A DNA stretch of 11,721 nt. Source: an uncultured Clostridia bacterium. GTDB lineage: Bacteria > Bacillota > Clostridia > Christensenellales > Borkfalkiaceae. The DNA lies in NCBI GenBank assembly GCA_944354085.1, contig CALVPW010000051.1, forward strand, positions 1 through 11,721, read 5' to 3'. The position numbers and the translations under genes were made by a program. Numbering within the stretch: the stretch's first letter is position 1; every line of letters begins with the position of its first letter. Below are positions 1 through 6,991 of this stretch, in pieces. The notes beneath the pieces are model-generated. The model ran no database searches. It saw only the letters and a program-made list of their open reading frames with translations, and was not told the DNA's origin.

Positions 1-244
1 CCTCCACCTTGATGAAAGGCGCCTTGACGAGCTTTGCGAGCCGACGGGCGATCTCCGTTTTGCCGACGCCCGTAGGTCCCTTCATGATGATGTTCTTGGG
101 CGTGATCTCGTCGCGCAGTTCCTTGGAAAGCTGCGAACGGCGGTAGCGGTTGCGCAGCGCGATGGCGACGGCTTTTTTCGCCTCGTCCTGTCCGATGATA
201 TGCTTATTGAGTTCGTTTACGATCTGTTTGGGTGAAAGATCCAT
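1..244 (-). CDS. hslU: HslU (ClpY), ATPase subunit of the HslUV protease, N-terminal part
   Basis: Only the first 81 residues lie in the window; the gene runs off the left edge. HslU is the hexameric AAA+ unfoldase that feeds substrates into the HslV peptidase in the cytoplasm. The visible part starts MDLSPKQIVNELNKHIIGQD, the typical HslU opening (the family's PxxIVxELdkyIIGQ). It continues through the RNRYRR segment to a Walker A motif GPTGVGKT at residues 56-63, followed by EIARRLAKLVKAPFIKVE. This is the expected distance and sequence for HslU rather than ClpX, which would carry an N-terminal zinc domain. The ATG at 244-242 is preceded by GGAGG about 8 nt upstream. It lies 26 nt after the hslV stop, so the two subunits are co-transcribed and probably co-translated. 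The missing part should hold Walker B, the I-domain and the C-terminal domain. Confidence 0.95.
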   Translation of the reverse strand, partial: MDLSPKQIVNELNKHIIGQDEAKKAVAIALRNRYRRSQLSKELRDEITPKNIIMKGPTGVGKTEIARRLAKLVKAPFIKVE

Positions 245-270
245 GATTGTTCCTCCAAAACGGGCTCTGT

Positions 271-804
271 TCACACCGTTTCGCAAATGATGTGATCGTT
301 GGTGTAGACGCAGATCTCGCTTGCGATCTTGAGCGCCTTTCTCGCGATCTCCTCTGCCGAAAAATCGGTGTTCTGTGCAAGCGCGCGCGCCGCGGCGAGC
401 GCGTAATTGCCGCCCGAACCGATGGCGCAGATCCCCTCGTCGGGTTCGATGACCTCGCCCGTGCCCGAAAGGATGAGCAGCGTATCCTTGTCCGCCGTGA
501 TCATCATCGCATCGAGCTTGCGGCCGATCTTATCGCTCCGCCACATATCGGCGAGCTCCACCGCCGACCGCATGAGGTTGCCCGCAAATTTGTTGAGCAT
601 GCCCTCGAACCGTTCCGAGAGCGCGAACGCATCCGTCACCGAGCCCGCAAAGCCCAAAATGACCCTGCCGCCGTAAATGCGGCGCACCTTGATCGCCGTA
701 TTCTTGAAGACGACGGATTCTCCCATCGTGACCTGTCCGTCGCCCGCGATCGCCGTCACGCCGTCCTTTTTGACGGCGCAGATCGTCGTTCCGCGAAATT
801 CCAT
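271..804 (-). CDS. hslV: HslV (ClpQ), threonine peptidase subunit of HslUV
   Basis: This 177-aa protein is a proteasome-beta-like peptidase that assembles into double hexameric rings and degrades proteins delivered by HslU. After the start MEFRG comes TTICAV. The first Thr (residue 6) aligns with the catalytic Thr1 of E. coli HslV, so a five-residue leader must be removed for activity. Further family marks are AGDGQVTMG (residues 20-28), Lys39 in KVRR (Lys33 of E. coli), GFAGSVTDAF (51-60) and the IGSGGNYALAAARAL stretch. The frame is open upstream to 843, but the ATG at 804 is chosen because an AGGAGGA ribosome site sits directly before it and because the family starts there. The gene begins 16 nt after the trmFO stop and is followed by hslU. 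Bacillus ClpQ uses an N-terminal Ser; this one has Thr. The identification is firm. Confidence 0.96.
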   Translation of the reverse strand: MEFRGTTICAVKKDGVTAIAGDGQVTMGESVVFKNTAIKVRRIYGGRVILGFAGSVTDAFALSERFEGMLNKFAGNLMRSAVELADMWRSDKIGRKLDAMMITADKDTLLILSGTGEVIEPDEGICAIGSGGNYALAAARALAQNTDFSAEEIARKALKIASEICVYTNDHIICETV

Positions 805-820
805 ACAACTTCCTCCTTGC

Positions 821-2107
821 TTAAACCGTATAATGCGCCGCAAACCGCGCGATCTCCGCGAGCGCGCGCTCTGCCGTCAGGCGCTTTTTTTCCTGTTTGT
901 CTTTGACGTCTAGCCCGCGCAGGATGCCGTAATTGGCGTTCATGGGCTGGAAATGTTTGTTCGGGGCTGCGATATAGCGCGAGAGCGCGCCCGAAACGCA
1001 GGTGTCTTCGGGCACGAGCACGTCGCCGCCGCGTTTTTTGCGCAGGCAGTGCATCGCCGCCAAAAGCCCGCTCGCAGCGCTCTCCACATACCCCTCGACG
1101 CCCGTGATCTGCCCCGCAAAAAAGAGCGCGGGTGCGTCTTTTGCCGAAAAATCCGCGCAGAGCACGTTGGGCGCGTCCAAAAACGTATTGCGGTGCATCA
1201 CCCCGTAGCGCTCGAAACGCGCGTTTTTGAAGGCGGGGATGATGCCGAACACCCGCTTTTGTTCGCCGAATTTGAGGTTGGTCTGGCAGCCGACGAGCCC
1301 GAAAAGCGTACCCGCCTCGTTCTCCCGCCGCAGCTGCAGCACGGCGTACGGCCGCCTGCCCGCCCCGTCGGCGAGCCCGACGGGCTTGAACGTCCCAAAG
1401 CGCAGTGCGTCCTTCCCGCGGGACGCCATCACCTCGACGGGCATGCACCCTTCGAAGATCTCCCGCTTTTCGAACGTCTTTAAGGTGACTTTCTCGGCAG
1501 AAAGCAGCGCTTGGACGAATTCCTCGTATTCCTCTTTCGTGAGCGGGCAGTTGATGTGATCGCCCGTGCCCTTGCCGTAACGGTCGCCGAAAAAGGCATG
1601 CGCGTAGTCGATGCTGTCCGCCGCCACGACGGGCGCCGTCGCATCGTAAAAGTGCAGCGCCGCGCCGAACCGCGCCGCGATCGCCTCATAAAGCGCCCCT
1701 TCCGTTAACGGCCCTGTGGCGACGATGCCCTCCTCGGGCAGCGCCGTCACCTCCTCATGGACGATGCGGATGCGCGGATGTGCGGTGAGTTTTTGCGTGA
1801 CGTACCGCGAAAACGCGTCGCGGTCCACCGCCAGCGCGCCGCCCGCAGGCACGCGCGTTGCAGACGCCGCCTGCATCGTGAGCGAACCGAGCCGCCGCAG
1901 TTCCTCCTTCAAAAGCCCGCACGCGTTGCCGAACGCGTCGTCGCTCTTTAAGGAATTGGAACAGACGAGCTCGCAAAGATCGTCGCTTTGGTGGGCGGGA
2001 GAGCGGCGGAGCGGCTTTTGTTCGAAGAGCTCCACGTCCTCGCCGTGCGTGGCGAGGTACCACGCCGCCTCGCTGCCCGCGAGCCCCGCGCCGATGACCT
2101 TAGTCAT
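821..2107 (-). CDS. trmFO: TrmFO, folate-dependent tRNA (uracil-54-C5) methyltransferase
   Basis: This is a 428-aa FAD protein that makes ribothymidine at U54 of tRNA using methylenetetrahydrofolate and reduced flavin. It is found mainly in Gram-positive bacteria and some other lineages in place of SAM-dependent TrmA. The N terminus carries the dinucleotide-binding motif VIGAGLAGSEAAW (residues 4-16), then ELFEQKP. The conserved CSNSLKSD stretch holds Cys49 and EGCMPVEVMA holds Cys221; these match the two cysteines implicated in catalysis in Bacillus TrmFO. FGTFKPVGL and the C-terminal GQITGVEGY and NANYGI segments are also typical. The open frame extends to 2203, but the extra residues are Arg/Lys-rich and lie inside topA. 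The ATG at 2107 puts the flavin motif at the very N terminus. That start overlaps the topA stop by 8 nt, which suggests translational coupling. The length is close to the usual ~435 aa. Confidence 0.95.
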   Translation of the reverse strand: MTKVIGAGLAGSEAAWYLATHGEDVELFEQKPLRRSPAHQSDDLCELVCSNSLKSDDAFGNACGLLKEELRRLGSLTMQAASATRVPAGGALAVDRDAFSRYVTQKLTAHPRIRIVHEEVTALPEEGIVATGPLTEGALYEAIAARFGAALHFYDATAPVVAADSIDYAHAFFGDRYGKGTGDHINCPLTKEEYEEFVQALLSAEKVTLKTFEKREIFEGCMPVEVMASRGKDALRFGTFKPVGLADGAGRRPYAVLQLRRENEAGTLFGLVGCQTNLKFGEQKRVFGIIPAFKNARFERYGVMHRNTFLDAPNVLCADFSAKDAPALFFAGQITGVEGYVESAASGLLAAMHCLRKKRGGDVLVPEDTCVSGALSRYIAAPNKHFQPMNANYGILRGLDVKDKQEKKRLTAERALAEIARFAAHYTV

Positions 2108-4328
2108 TCTTTTGTTCCCCGCCCTTCGCCGCTTTGGGCGCGGCGACGCGGTAATCGCACTCTTTGTTGGTGCAGCGGACGTTCCCGCGCGCCGTTTTGA
2201 CAAGCGCGCCGCCGCACTTGGGGCACTTCTCGCCCGTGGGCTCGTCCCAGCTGCGGAAATCGCAGGCGGGATAGCCGCTGCAGCCGTAGTAGTACTTGCC
2301 CGTCTTCGTCCTCAGCCGCTTGGTGGGCTTGCCGCAGACGGGGCAGACGCCCGCAAAGACGGCAGGCTGGACGTTCTCGCCGTACGGGAGCGTCGACTTG
2401 CACGAAGGATAGTTGGGGCATGCCAAAAATTTTCCGTAGCGGCCGCTCTTGATCACCATCATGGCGCCGCATTTCGGACAGGGCGTATCCGAGACTTCCG
2501 CACTCCCCTCGCTGATGATGTTCGAGCAGGCGGGATAGTTGGAACAGGCGAGATACGTTCCGTATTTGCCCGTTTTGCGCACCATGGGATGCCCGCACTT
2601 GGGGCACTTGACGTCGGTGAGTTCGTCGCCGTCCGTCTTGGCAAAGCGGAGCTTTTCGGCAAAAGGCGGATAGAACGCCGCGATCACGGCATGCCAATCC
2701 TCCCCGCCGTCCTCGATCTTATCCAGCTTGGATTCCATGTCCGCCGTAAAGCCGACGTCCATCACGTCGGGGAAATACTTGACGAGCAGATCGGTGATGC
2801 GGTACGCGACCTCGGTGGGCTTCATGTACTTGCCCTCCTTCTCCACATACTTGCGTTTGTTGAGCACGGAGATGATGGTCGCATAGGTGGAAGGCCGCCC
2901 GATGCCCTTGTCCTCCATCGCCTTGACGAGGGAGGCGTCCGTATAGCGGACGGGCGGTTTGGTGAATTTTTGTTCGGGCTTTACGCCGAGGCAGTCGAGC
3001 GCGTCGCCCTCGCCAAGGGGCGGCAGCAGCCCTTTCGTCTCCTCTTCTTCGCCCGCGGGCTTCGACTCCTGCCATACGGCGGTGAAACCCGCAAAGCGGA
3101 GCGCCCTGCCGCTCGCCTTTAAGCCGTGATCGCCGTTGACGATCTCGATCTGCATGGCGTCGTACAGCGCTTCCGCCATCTGCGAGGCAATGAACCGCTC
3201 GTAAATGAGCTTGTATACGTTATAATGCTTTCTGTCGAGCAGCTTTTTCACCGATTCGGGCGTGCGCGAAAGATCGATGGGACGGATGGCTTCGTGCGCG
3301 TCCTGCGCGCCCTTTTTGGAGGCGTAAAAATTGGGCTTTTCGGGCAGATATTCCCTGCCGTACGCCTCTTCGATATACTTGCGCGCCGCCGCCTGCGCAT
3401 CCGAAGAGACGCGCGTGGAGTCGGTACGGATATAGGTGACGAAGGCGACGTGTCCGATGCCCTCCACGTCCATGCCTTCGTACAGGTGCTGCGCCATGAG
3501 CATGGTCTCGGGCGCGGTCATGCCGAGTTTGTTGGAAGCGTCCTGCTGGAGGGTGCTCGTCGTGAAGGGTGCGGGCGCGTGCGATCTTGCGACCGTCTTT
3601 TTGACGGAAGCCACCGTATACCGCCCCGCCGCGAGCGCGGCAAGCGCGGCGTCCGCCTGTTCCTTGCTCCCGATCTTGCACTTTTTGCCCTTGTATTTTT
3701 CGAGCACGGCTTTGAAGGGAGCAAACTTCTTTTCCCCGTCCTGCAGCTCGACGCCGATCGTCCAATACTCTTCGGGCACGAACGCGGTGATCTCGCGCTC
3801 GCGCTCGACGACGAGGCGGAGCGCCACCGACTGCACGCGTCCCGCCGAGAGCCCGTTGCCGATCTTGTCGTTCAAAAGCGGCGAGAGCTTATAGCCCACG
3901 AGCCTGTCGAGCACGCGGCGCGCCTGCTGCGCGTCCACGAGGTTATAATCGATGGTGCGCGGGTGCGTGAGCGCCGCCTCCACGGCTTTGGGCGAGATCT
4001 CGTTGAACTCGATGCGGTTCTTGCCCGCCGCGTCCAGCCCCAAGACCGTCTGCAGATGCCAGGAGATCGCCTCCCCTTCGCGGTCGGGGTCGGTCGCAAG
4101 ATACACCCTGTCCGCCTTTTTGGATTCCTCGGTAAGGCGCTTGATGATCTCCTCTTTGCCCGGGGAATTGACGTAACGCGGTTCGTAATTGTTTTCGACG
4201 GAGACGCCCAGCTGTTTCGCGGGCAGATCGCGGATGTGCCCGCCCGATGCGTCCACGCGGAATTTTCCTTTGAGATAGCGCGAAATGGTCTTTGCCTTGC
4301 TCGGCGATTCGACGATGATAAGGTCCAT
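2100..4328 (-). CDS. topA: DNA topoisomerase I (type IA), with four C-terminal zinc ribbons
   Basis: This 742-aa enzyme relaxes negative supercoils by transient single-strand cleavage through a 5'-phosphotyrosine. The Toprim domain opens with MDLIIVESPSKAKTI; its acidic triad is in ATDPDREGEA (Asp80, Asp82, Glu84). SAGRVQSVALRL (161-172) and the active-site segment YIRTDSTR (Tyr299) follow, then HEAIRP (345-350) and GIGRPSTYATI (475-485). The C terminus has four Cys4 zinc ribbons at about 575-601, 617-643, 662-689 and 702-724. The third has a slightly longer Cys-pair spacing and the last is short, so all four may not bind zinc equally well. The tail is basic (PKAAKGGEQKND). An AAGGAG site precedes the ATG. 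The gene follows dprA by 39 nt and overlaps trmFO. The catalytic core is complete and nothing is truncated. Confidence 0.97.
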   Translation of the reverse strand: MDLIIVESPSKAKTISRYLKGKFRVDASGGHIRDLPAKQLGVSVENNYEPRYVNSPGKEEIIKRLTEESKKADRVYLATDPDREGEAISWHLQTVLGLDAAGKNRIEFNEISPKAVEAALTHPRTIDYNLVDAQQARRVLDRLVGYKLSPLLNDKIGNGLSAGRVQSVALRLVVEREREITAFVPEEYWTIGVELQDGEKKFAPFKAVLEKYKGKKCKIGSKEQADAALAALAAGRYTVASVKKTVARSHAPAPFTTSTLQQDASNKLGMTAPETMLMAQHLYEGMDVEGIGHVAFVTYIRTDSTRVSSDAQAAARKYIEEAYGREYLPEKPNFYASKKGAQDAHEAIRPIDLSRTPESVKKLLDRKHYNVYKLIYERFIASQMAEALYDAMQIEIVNGDHGLKASGRALRFAGFTAVWQESKPAGEEEETKGLLPPLGEGDALDCLGVKPEQKFTKPPVRYTDASLVKAMEDKGIGRPSTYATIISVLNKRKYVEKEGKYMKPTEVAYRITDLLVKYFPDVMDVGFTADMESKLDKIEDGGEDWHAVIAAFYPPFAEKLRFAKTDGDELTDVKCPKCGHPMVRKTGKYGTYLACSNYPACSNIISEGSAEVSDTPCPKCGAMMVIKSGRYGKFLACPNYPSCKSTLPYGENVQPAVFAGVCPVCGKPTKRLRTKTGKYYYGCSGYPACDFRSWDEPTGEKCPKCGGALVKTARGNVRCTNKECDYRVAAPKAAKGGEQKND

Positions 4329-4341
4329 ATAACTCCTTTTC

Positions 4342-4356
4342 GTGCGCTGCGCGCAC
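4342..4356 (-). other. Intergenic hairpin between dprA and topA
   Basis: GTGCGC and GCGCAC form a perfect 6-bp stem around a 3-nt loop, about 10 nt after the dprA stop and just before the topA AAGGAG site. No T run follows, so it is not an intrinsic terminator. It may mark an mRNA processing or stability point. Confidence 0.4.
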
Positions 4357-4367
4357 CCAAGATCAGA

Positions 4368-5441
4368 TCATAACGGGGCGTAGCGGTTGCCGCCCGCCTT
4401 GACGGCGAGCCCCTTTAATTCCAGCGACGAGAGATGCGCCTGCGCCTCGTACACGGGCATGCCCGCCCGCTCCGCGACGACCGCCGCATGCAGCTCGCCC
4501 GCCTGCCGCAGCACGGCGAGCACGCTCTGTTCGCCTGCCGAAAGCTGCGTTTTCTGCTTTTTTGCCGCCTCGATGCCGAACGCGGCAAAGATATCTTCTG
4601 CGCCCGTACATACGAAAGCGCCCTTTTTGATGAGTTCGTTGCAGCCCTCGCCCTGCGCCGCGCCCACGTTATGGGGAAACGCGAACACTTCCCTGCCGTA
4701 TTCGAGCGCGCAGTCCGCGGTGATGAGCGTCCCGCTCTTTTGTCCCGCGGCAAGCACCAGAACGCCCTCCGAGAGCCCAGCGAGCAGGCGGTTGCGGGCA
4801 TGAAAGGCGTACTTTTGCACGCCCGTGCCGAGCAGATATTCGCTCAAAAGCAATCCCTTTTTGCAAACTTCGCGTTTGAGCTGCGCGTGCGAGGCGGGAT
4901 AGCACCCGTCCAGCCCGTTCGGCAGAACGCAGATGAGCTTTCCCGAGGGCAGCGCGCCCAGCGCGGCAGCCCTGTCGCCGCCTTCGGCAAACCCCGTGAC
5001 GATCGTGAACGCCTGCGTGAGTTCCTCTGCGATCTCCTTCCCTTTCTTTTCCGCCCATGCGGGAAGGGCGCGGGCGCCGACGATACAGAATTTCCGCGTT
5101 TTCAAAAGGCTTCGGTCGCCCGTCCCGTACAAAACGAGCGGCGGGCGGTACACGTGGCGGAGCGCCTCGGGATAGTCCTCGCTGACGGCGGTCACCGCAA
5201 AGCAGCCTGCGCGCGTGAGCGCCGCCAAAGCCTCTTCCGCCGCCCGCTCGCGCGAAAGGCGGTCGTCTTTATATACACGCTTTTGCGCGCCTTGTATCAC
5301 CGCGGCGGAAATTTTTTCAAAGTCGTCGATGAGCCGCGCGGGATCGCCCGCCGCCCTGAGGAGCGCGGCGCGCGTACGTTCATCGATATCGGGAAGGCTG
5401 CACAGCCATATGATCGCCTTTTCCGCGCGCGTATATGCCAT
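4368..5441 (-). CDS. dprA: DprA/Smf-like protein, ssDNA- and RecA-loading factor (divergent)
   Basis: This 357-aa protein belongs to the DprA family, which protects incoming single-stranded DNA during natural transformation and loads RecA. It has an N-terminal helical region (about 1-80). A Rossmann-like core follows with FCIVGAR (118-124), ICVLPNGLDGCYP (170-182), LLLSEYLLGTG (197-207), FHARNRLLAGLSEGVLVLAA (213-232) and SGTLITADCALEYGREVFAFP (236-256). A C-terminal winged-helix domain (about 298-357) completes it. The RNR, SGTLIT and GREVFA motifs are canonical. The segment that is usually GLARGIDAAAH reads GFAEGGDRAAALGA (150-163), with an extra Gly in place of Ile and no His. The ATG lies 3 nt after the yifB stop, and only a weak GGGG stretch inside the end of yifB serves as ribosome site, so translation is probably coupled. 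The yifB-dprA-topA order supports the assignment. Confidence 0.93.
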   Translation of the reverse strand: MAYTRAEKAIIWLCSLPDIDERTRAALLRAAGDPARLIDDFEKISAAVIQGAQKRVYKDDRLSRERAAEEALAALTRAGCFAVTAVSEDYPEALRHVYRPPLVLYGTGDRSLLKTRKFCIVGARALPAWAEKKGKEIAEELTQAFTIVTGFAEGGDRAAALGALPSGKLICVLPNGLDGCYPASHAQLKREVCKKGLLLSEYLLGTGVQKYAFHARNRLLAGLSEGVLVLAAGQKSGTLITADCALEYGREVFAFPHNVGAAQGEGCNELIKKGAFVCTGAEDIFAAFGIEAAKKQKTQLSAGEQSVLAVLRQAGELHAAVVAERAGMPVYEAQAHLSSLELKGLAVKAGGNRYAPL

Positions 5442-5444
5442 GAT

Positions 5445-6971
5445 TTACCCCAATTTATCGTAGATACGGTAGGAGACCGCCTCGAACACGTGCGCGGGCA
5501 GGATCTCCTCGCTCGCGGCAAGGTCGGCGATGGTGCGCGCCACCTTGATGATACGGCTGCGCGCACGGGCAGAGAGCTGCATCTTTTCGAAGGCGGCGCG
5601 CAGGATCTTGTCGCTCTCGTCGCCGAGCGGGCAGAATGCTTCGAGTTCGCGCTCCCCCATCTCGGCGTTCACGCCCACGCCGCTCCCCTCGAAACGGCTC
5701 CTTTGGATGCGGCGCGCCAGATCGACGCGCTCTTTGACCTCTGCGGAGCCCTCTCGCTTTTCGCGGGAAGAGAGCTCGTCGTAAGCGATGCTGTCCACCT
5801 CCACCTGAAGATCGATGCGGTCGAGGAGCGGACCCGAGACTTTGCGGCGGTACCGCCTGATCTCGGCGGGCGTACACGTACACACGCGGTCGGCGGAGCC
5901 GTAGTTGCCGCACGGACAGGGGTTCATGCTCGCGCAGAGCATAAAGCGGGCGGGAAAAGTGATGGTGCCCGAAGCCCGCGAAACGGTGATCTTCCCGTCC
6001 TCGAGCGGCTGGCGCATCGCCTCGAGCGCCGAACGCTGGTATTCGGGCAGTTCGTCCAAAAAGAGCACGCCCCCGTGCGCGAGGGAGATCTCCCCGGGCC
6101 GCACGATGCGGTTGCCGCCGCCGCACATGGCGACGACGGTCGCGGTGTGATGCGGCGTGCGGAAGGGACGTTCTGTGACGATGCCCTCCTCCCCCAGCGT
6201 GCCCGCCACGGAGTGGATCTTGGTGATCTCGAGCGCCTCTTCGAAGGTGAGATCGGGCATGACGGTGGGAAGGCAGCGCGCCAGCATGGTCTTGCCCGTT
6301 CCGGGAGGCCCCACGAGCAGAAGATTGTGCCCGCCCGCCACGGCGATCTCCAACGCGCGCCGCGCCACGGGCTGTCCTTTGACGTATTTCAAGTCCGCCC
6401 CGCCGCCGCGCTTTGCGGCGTGGGGCACGAAGGTCTGCGTTTGCAGCGGCGGGATGGGCGCGCTCCCCAAAAGGTGCGCCACCACCTCGCCGAGCGAAGC
6501 CGCGGGGTATATCTCCGCCCCGCCCAGATAGCTCGCCTCGCGCGCGTTCGCCTTGGGCACGATAAATCGGGTAAAGCCGTGCCCCTTTGCCGAGATGAGG
6601 ATGGGCAGGAGCCCCGCGATGGGACGCAGGTCGCCGTTGAGAGCGAGCTCGCCCAAAAAGACGGTGCCGTCCGTCACCGCGCCCACGAGCTGTTCGCTCG
6701 CTTTGAGGAGGCTCACCGCCACGGCAAGATCGAACGACGCGCCCTCCTTTTTGAGGTCGGCGGGCGCAAAGTTGATGGTGATCTTGTTCATCGGGAACAA
6801 GAGCCCGCTGTTTTTGAGCGCAGAGCGCACGCGTTCTTTGGATTCCTTGACGGCGGTATCGGGCAAGCCGACCATCTCGTAGGCGGGGATGCCGCGGTTG
6901 ACGTCCGTCTCCACCTCGACGGGAACTCCTTCCAGCCCGTTCAGCGCGTAGCAGATGATTTTTGCGATCAT
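5445..6971 (-). CDS. comM: YifB/ComM-family AAA+ ATPase (Mg-chelatase-like)
   Basis: This is a 508-aa member of the YifB/ComM family. ComM of transformable Gram-negative bacteria is a hexameric helicase that promotes branch migration during integration of incoming DNA; in Gram-positives the role is less tested. The N-terminal ~170 residues form the Lon-protease-like fold domain (ALNGLEGVPVEVETDVNRG, VGLPDTAVKESKERVRSA, FDLAVAVSLL, FLGELALNGDLR). The AAA+ core has Walker A GPPGTGKT (221-228), RPFRTPHHTAT (268-277), Walker B GVLFLDELPE (301-310), and the NPCPCGNYG and CTCTPAEI Cys-rich loop (350-371). GPLLDRIDLQVEV (380-392) follows, and the C-terminal Mg-chelatase domain contains SARARSRIIKVARTIADL. 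All ATPase motifs are intact and the length is normal. The ATG follows a G8AGA stretch that acts as ribosome site. The gene is 20 nt after the membrane-protein gene and 3 nt before dprA. Confidence 0.96.
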   Translation of the reverse strand: MIAKIICYALNGLEGVPVEVETDVNRGIPAYEMVGLPDTAVKESKERVRSALKNSGLLFPMNKITINFAPADLKKEGASFDLAVAVSLLKASEQLVGAVTDGTVFLGELALNGDLRPIAGLLPILISAKGHGFTRFIVPKANAREASYLGGAEIYPAASLGEVVAHLLGSAPIPPLQTQTFVPHAAKRGGGADLKYVKGQPVARRALEIAVAGGHNLLLVGPPGTGKTMLARCLPTVMPDLTFEEALEITKIHSVAGTLGEEGIVTERPFRTPHHTATVVAMCGGGNRIVRPGEISLAHGGVLFLDELPEYQRSALEAMRQPLEDGKITVSRASGTITFPARFMLCASMNPCPCGNYGSADRVCTCTPAEIRRYRRKVSGPLLDRIDLQVEVDSIAYDELSSREKREGSAEVKERVDLARRIQRSRFEGSGVGVNAEMGERELEAFCPLGDESDKILRAAFEKMQLSARARSRIIKVARTIADLAASEEILPAHVFEAVSYRIYDKLG

Positions 6972-6991
6972 GTCTCCCCCCCCTATACGGC

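Noticed and set aside
2108..2203. N-terminal extension of TrmFO
   Set aside because: The extra residues are an Arg-rich translation of the end of topA; the flavin motif should begin at the N terminus, as it does from 2107.
1716..4373. Two long plus-strand frames (468 and 415 codons) opposite topA/trmFO
   Set aside because: Same antisense artefact; they cross gene junctions of the minus-strand operon and show no protein-family signature.
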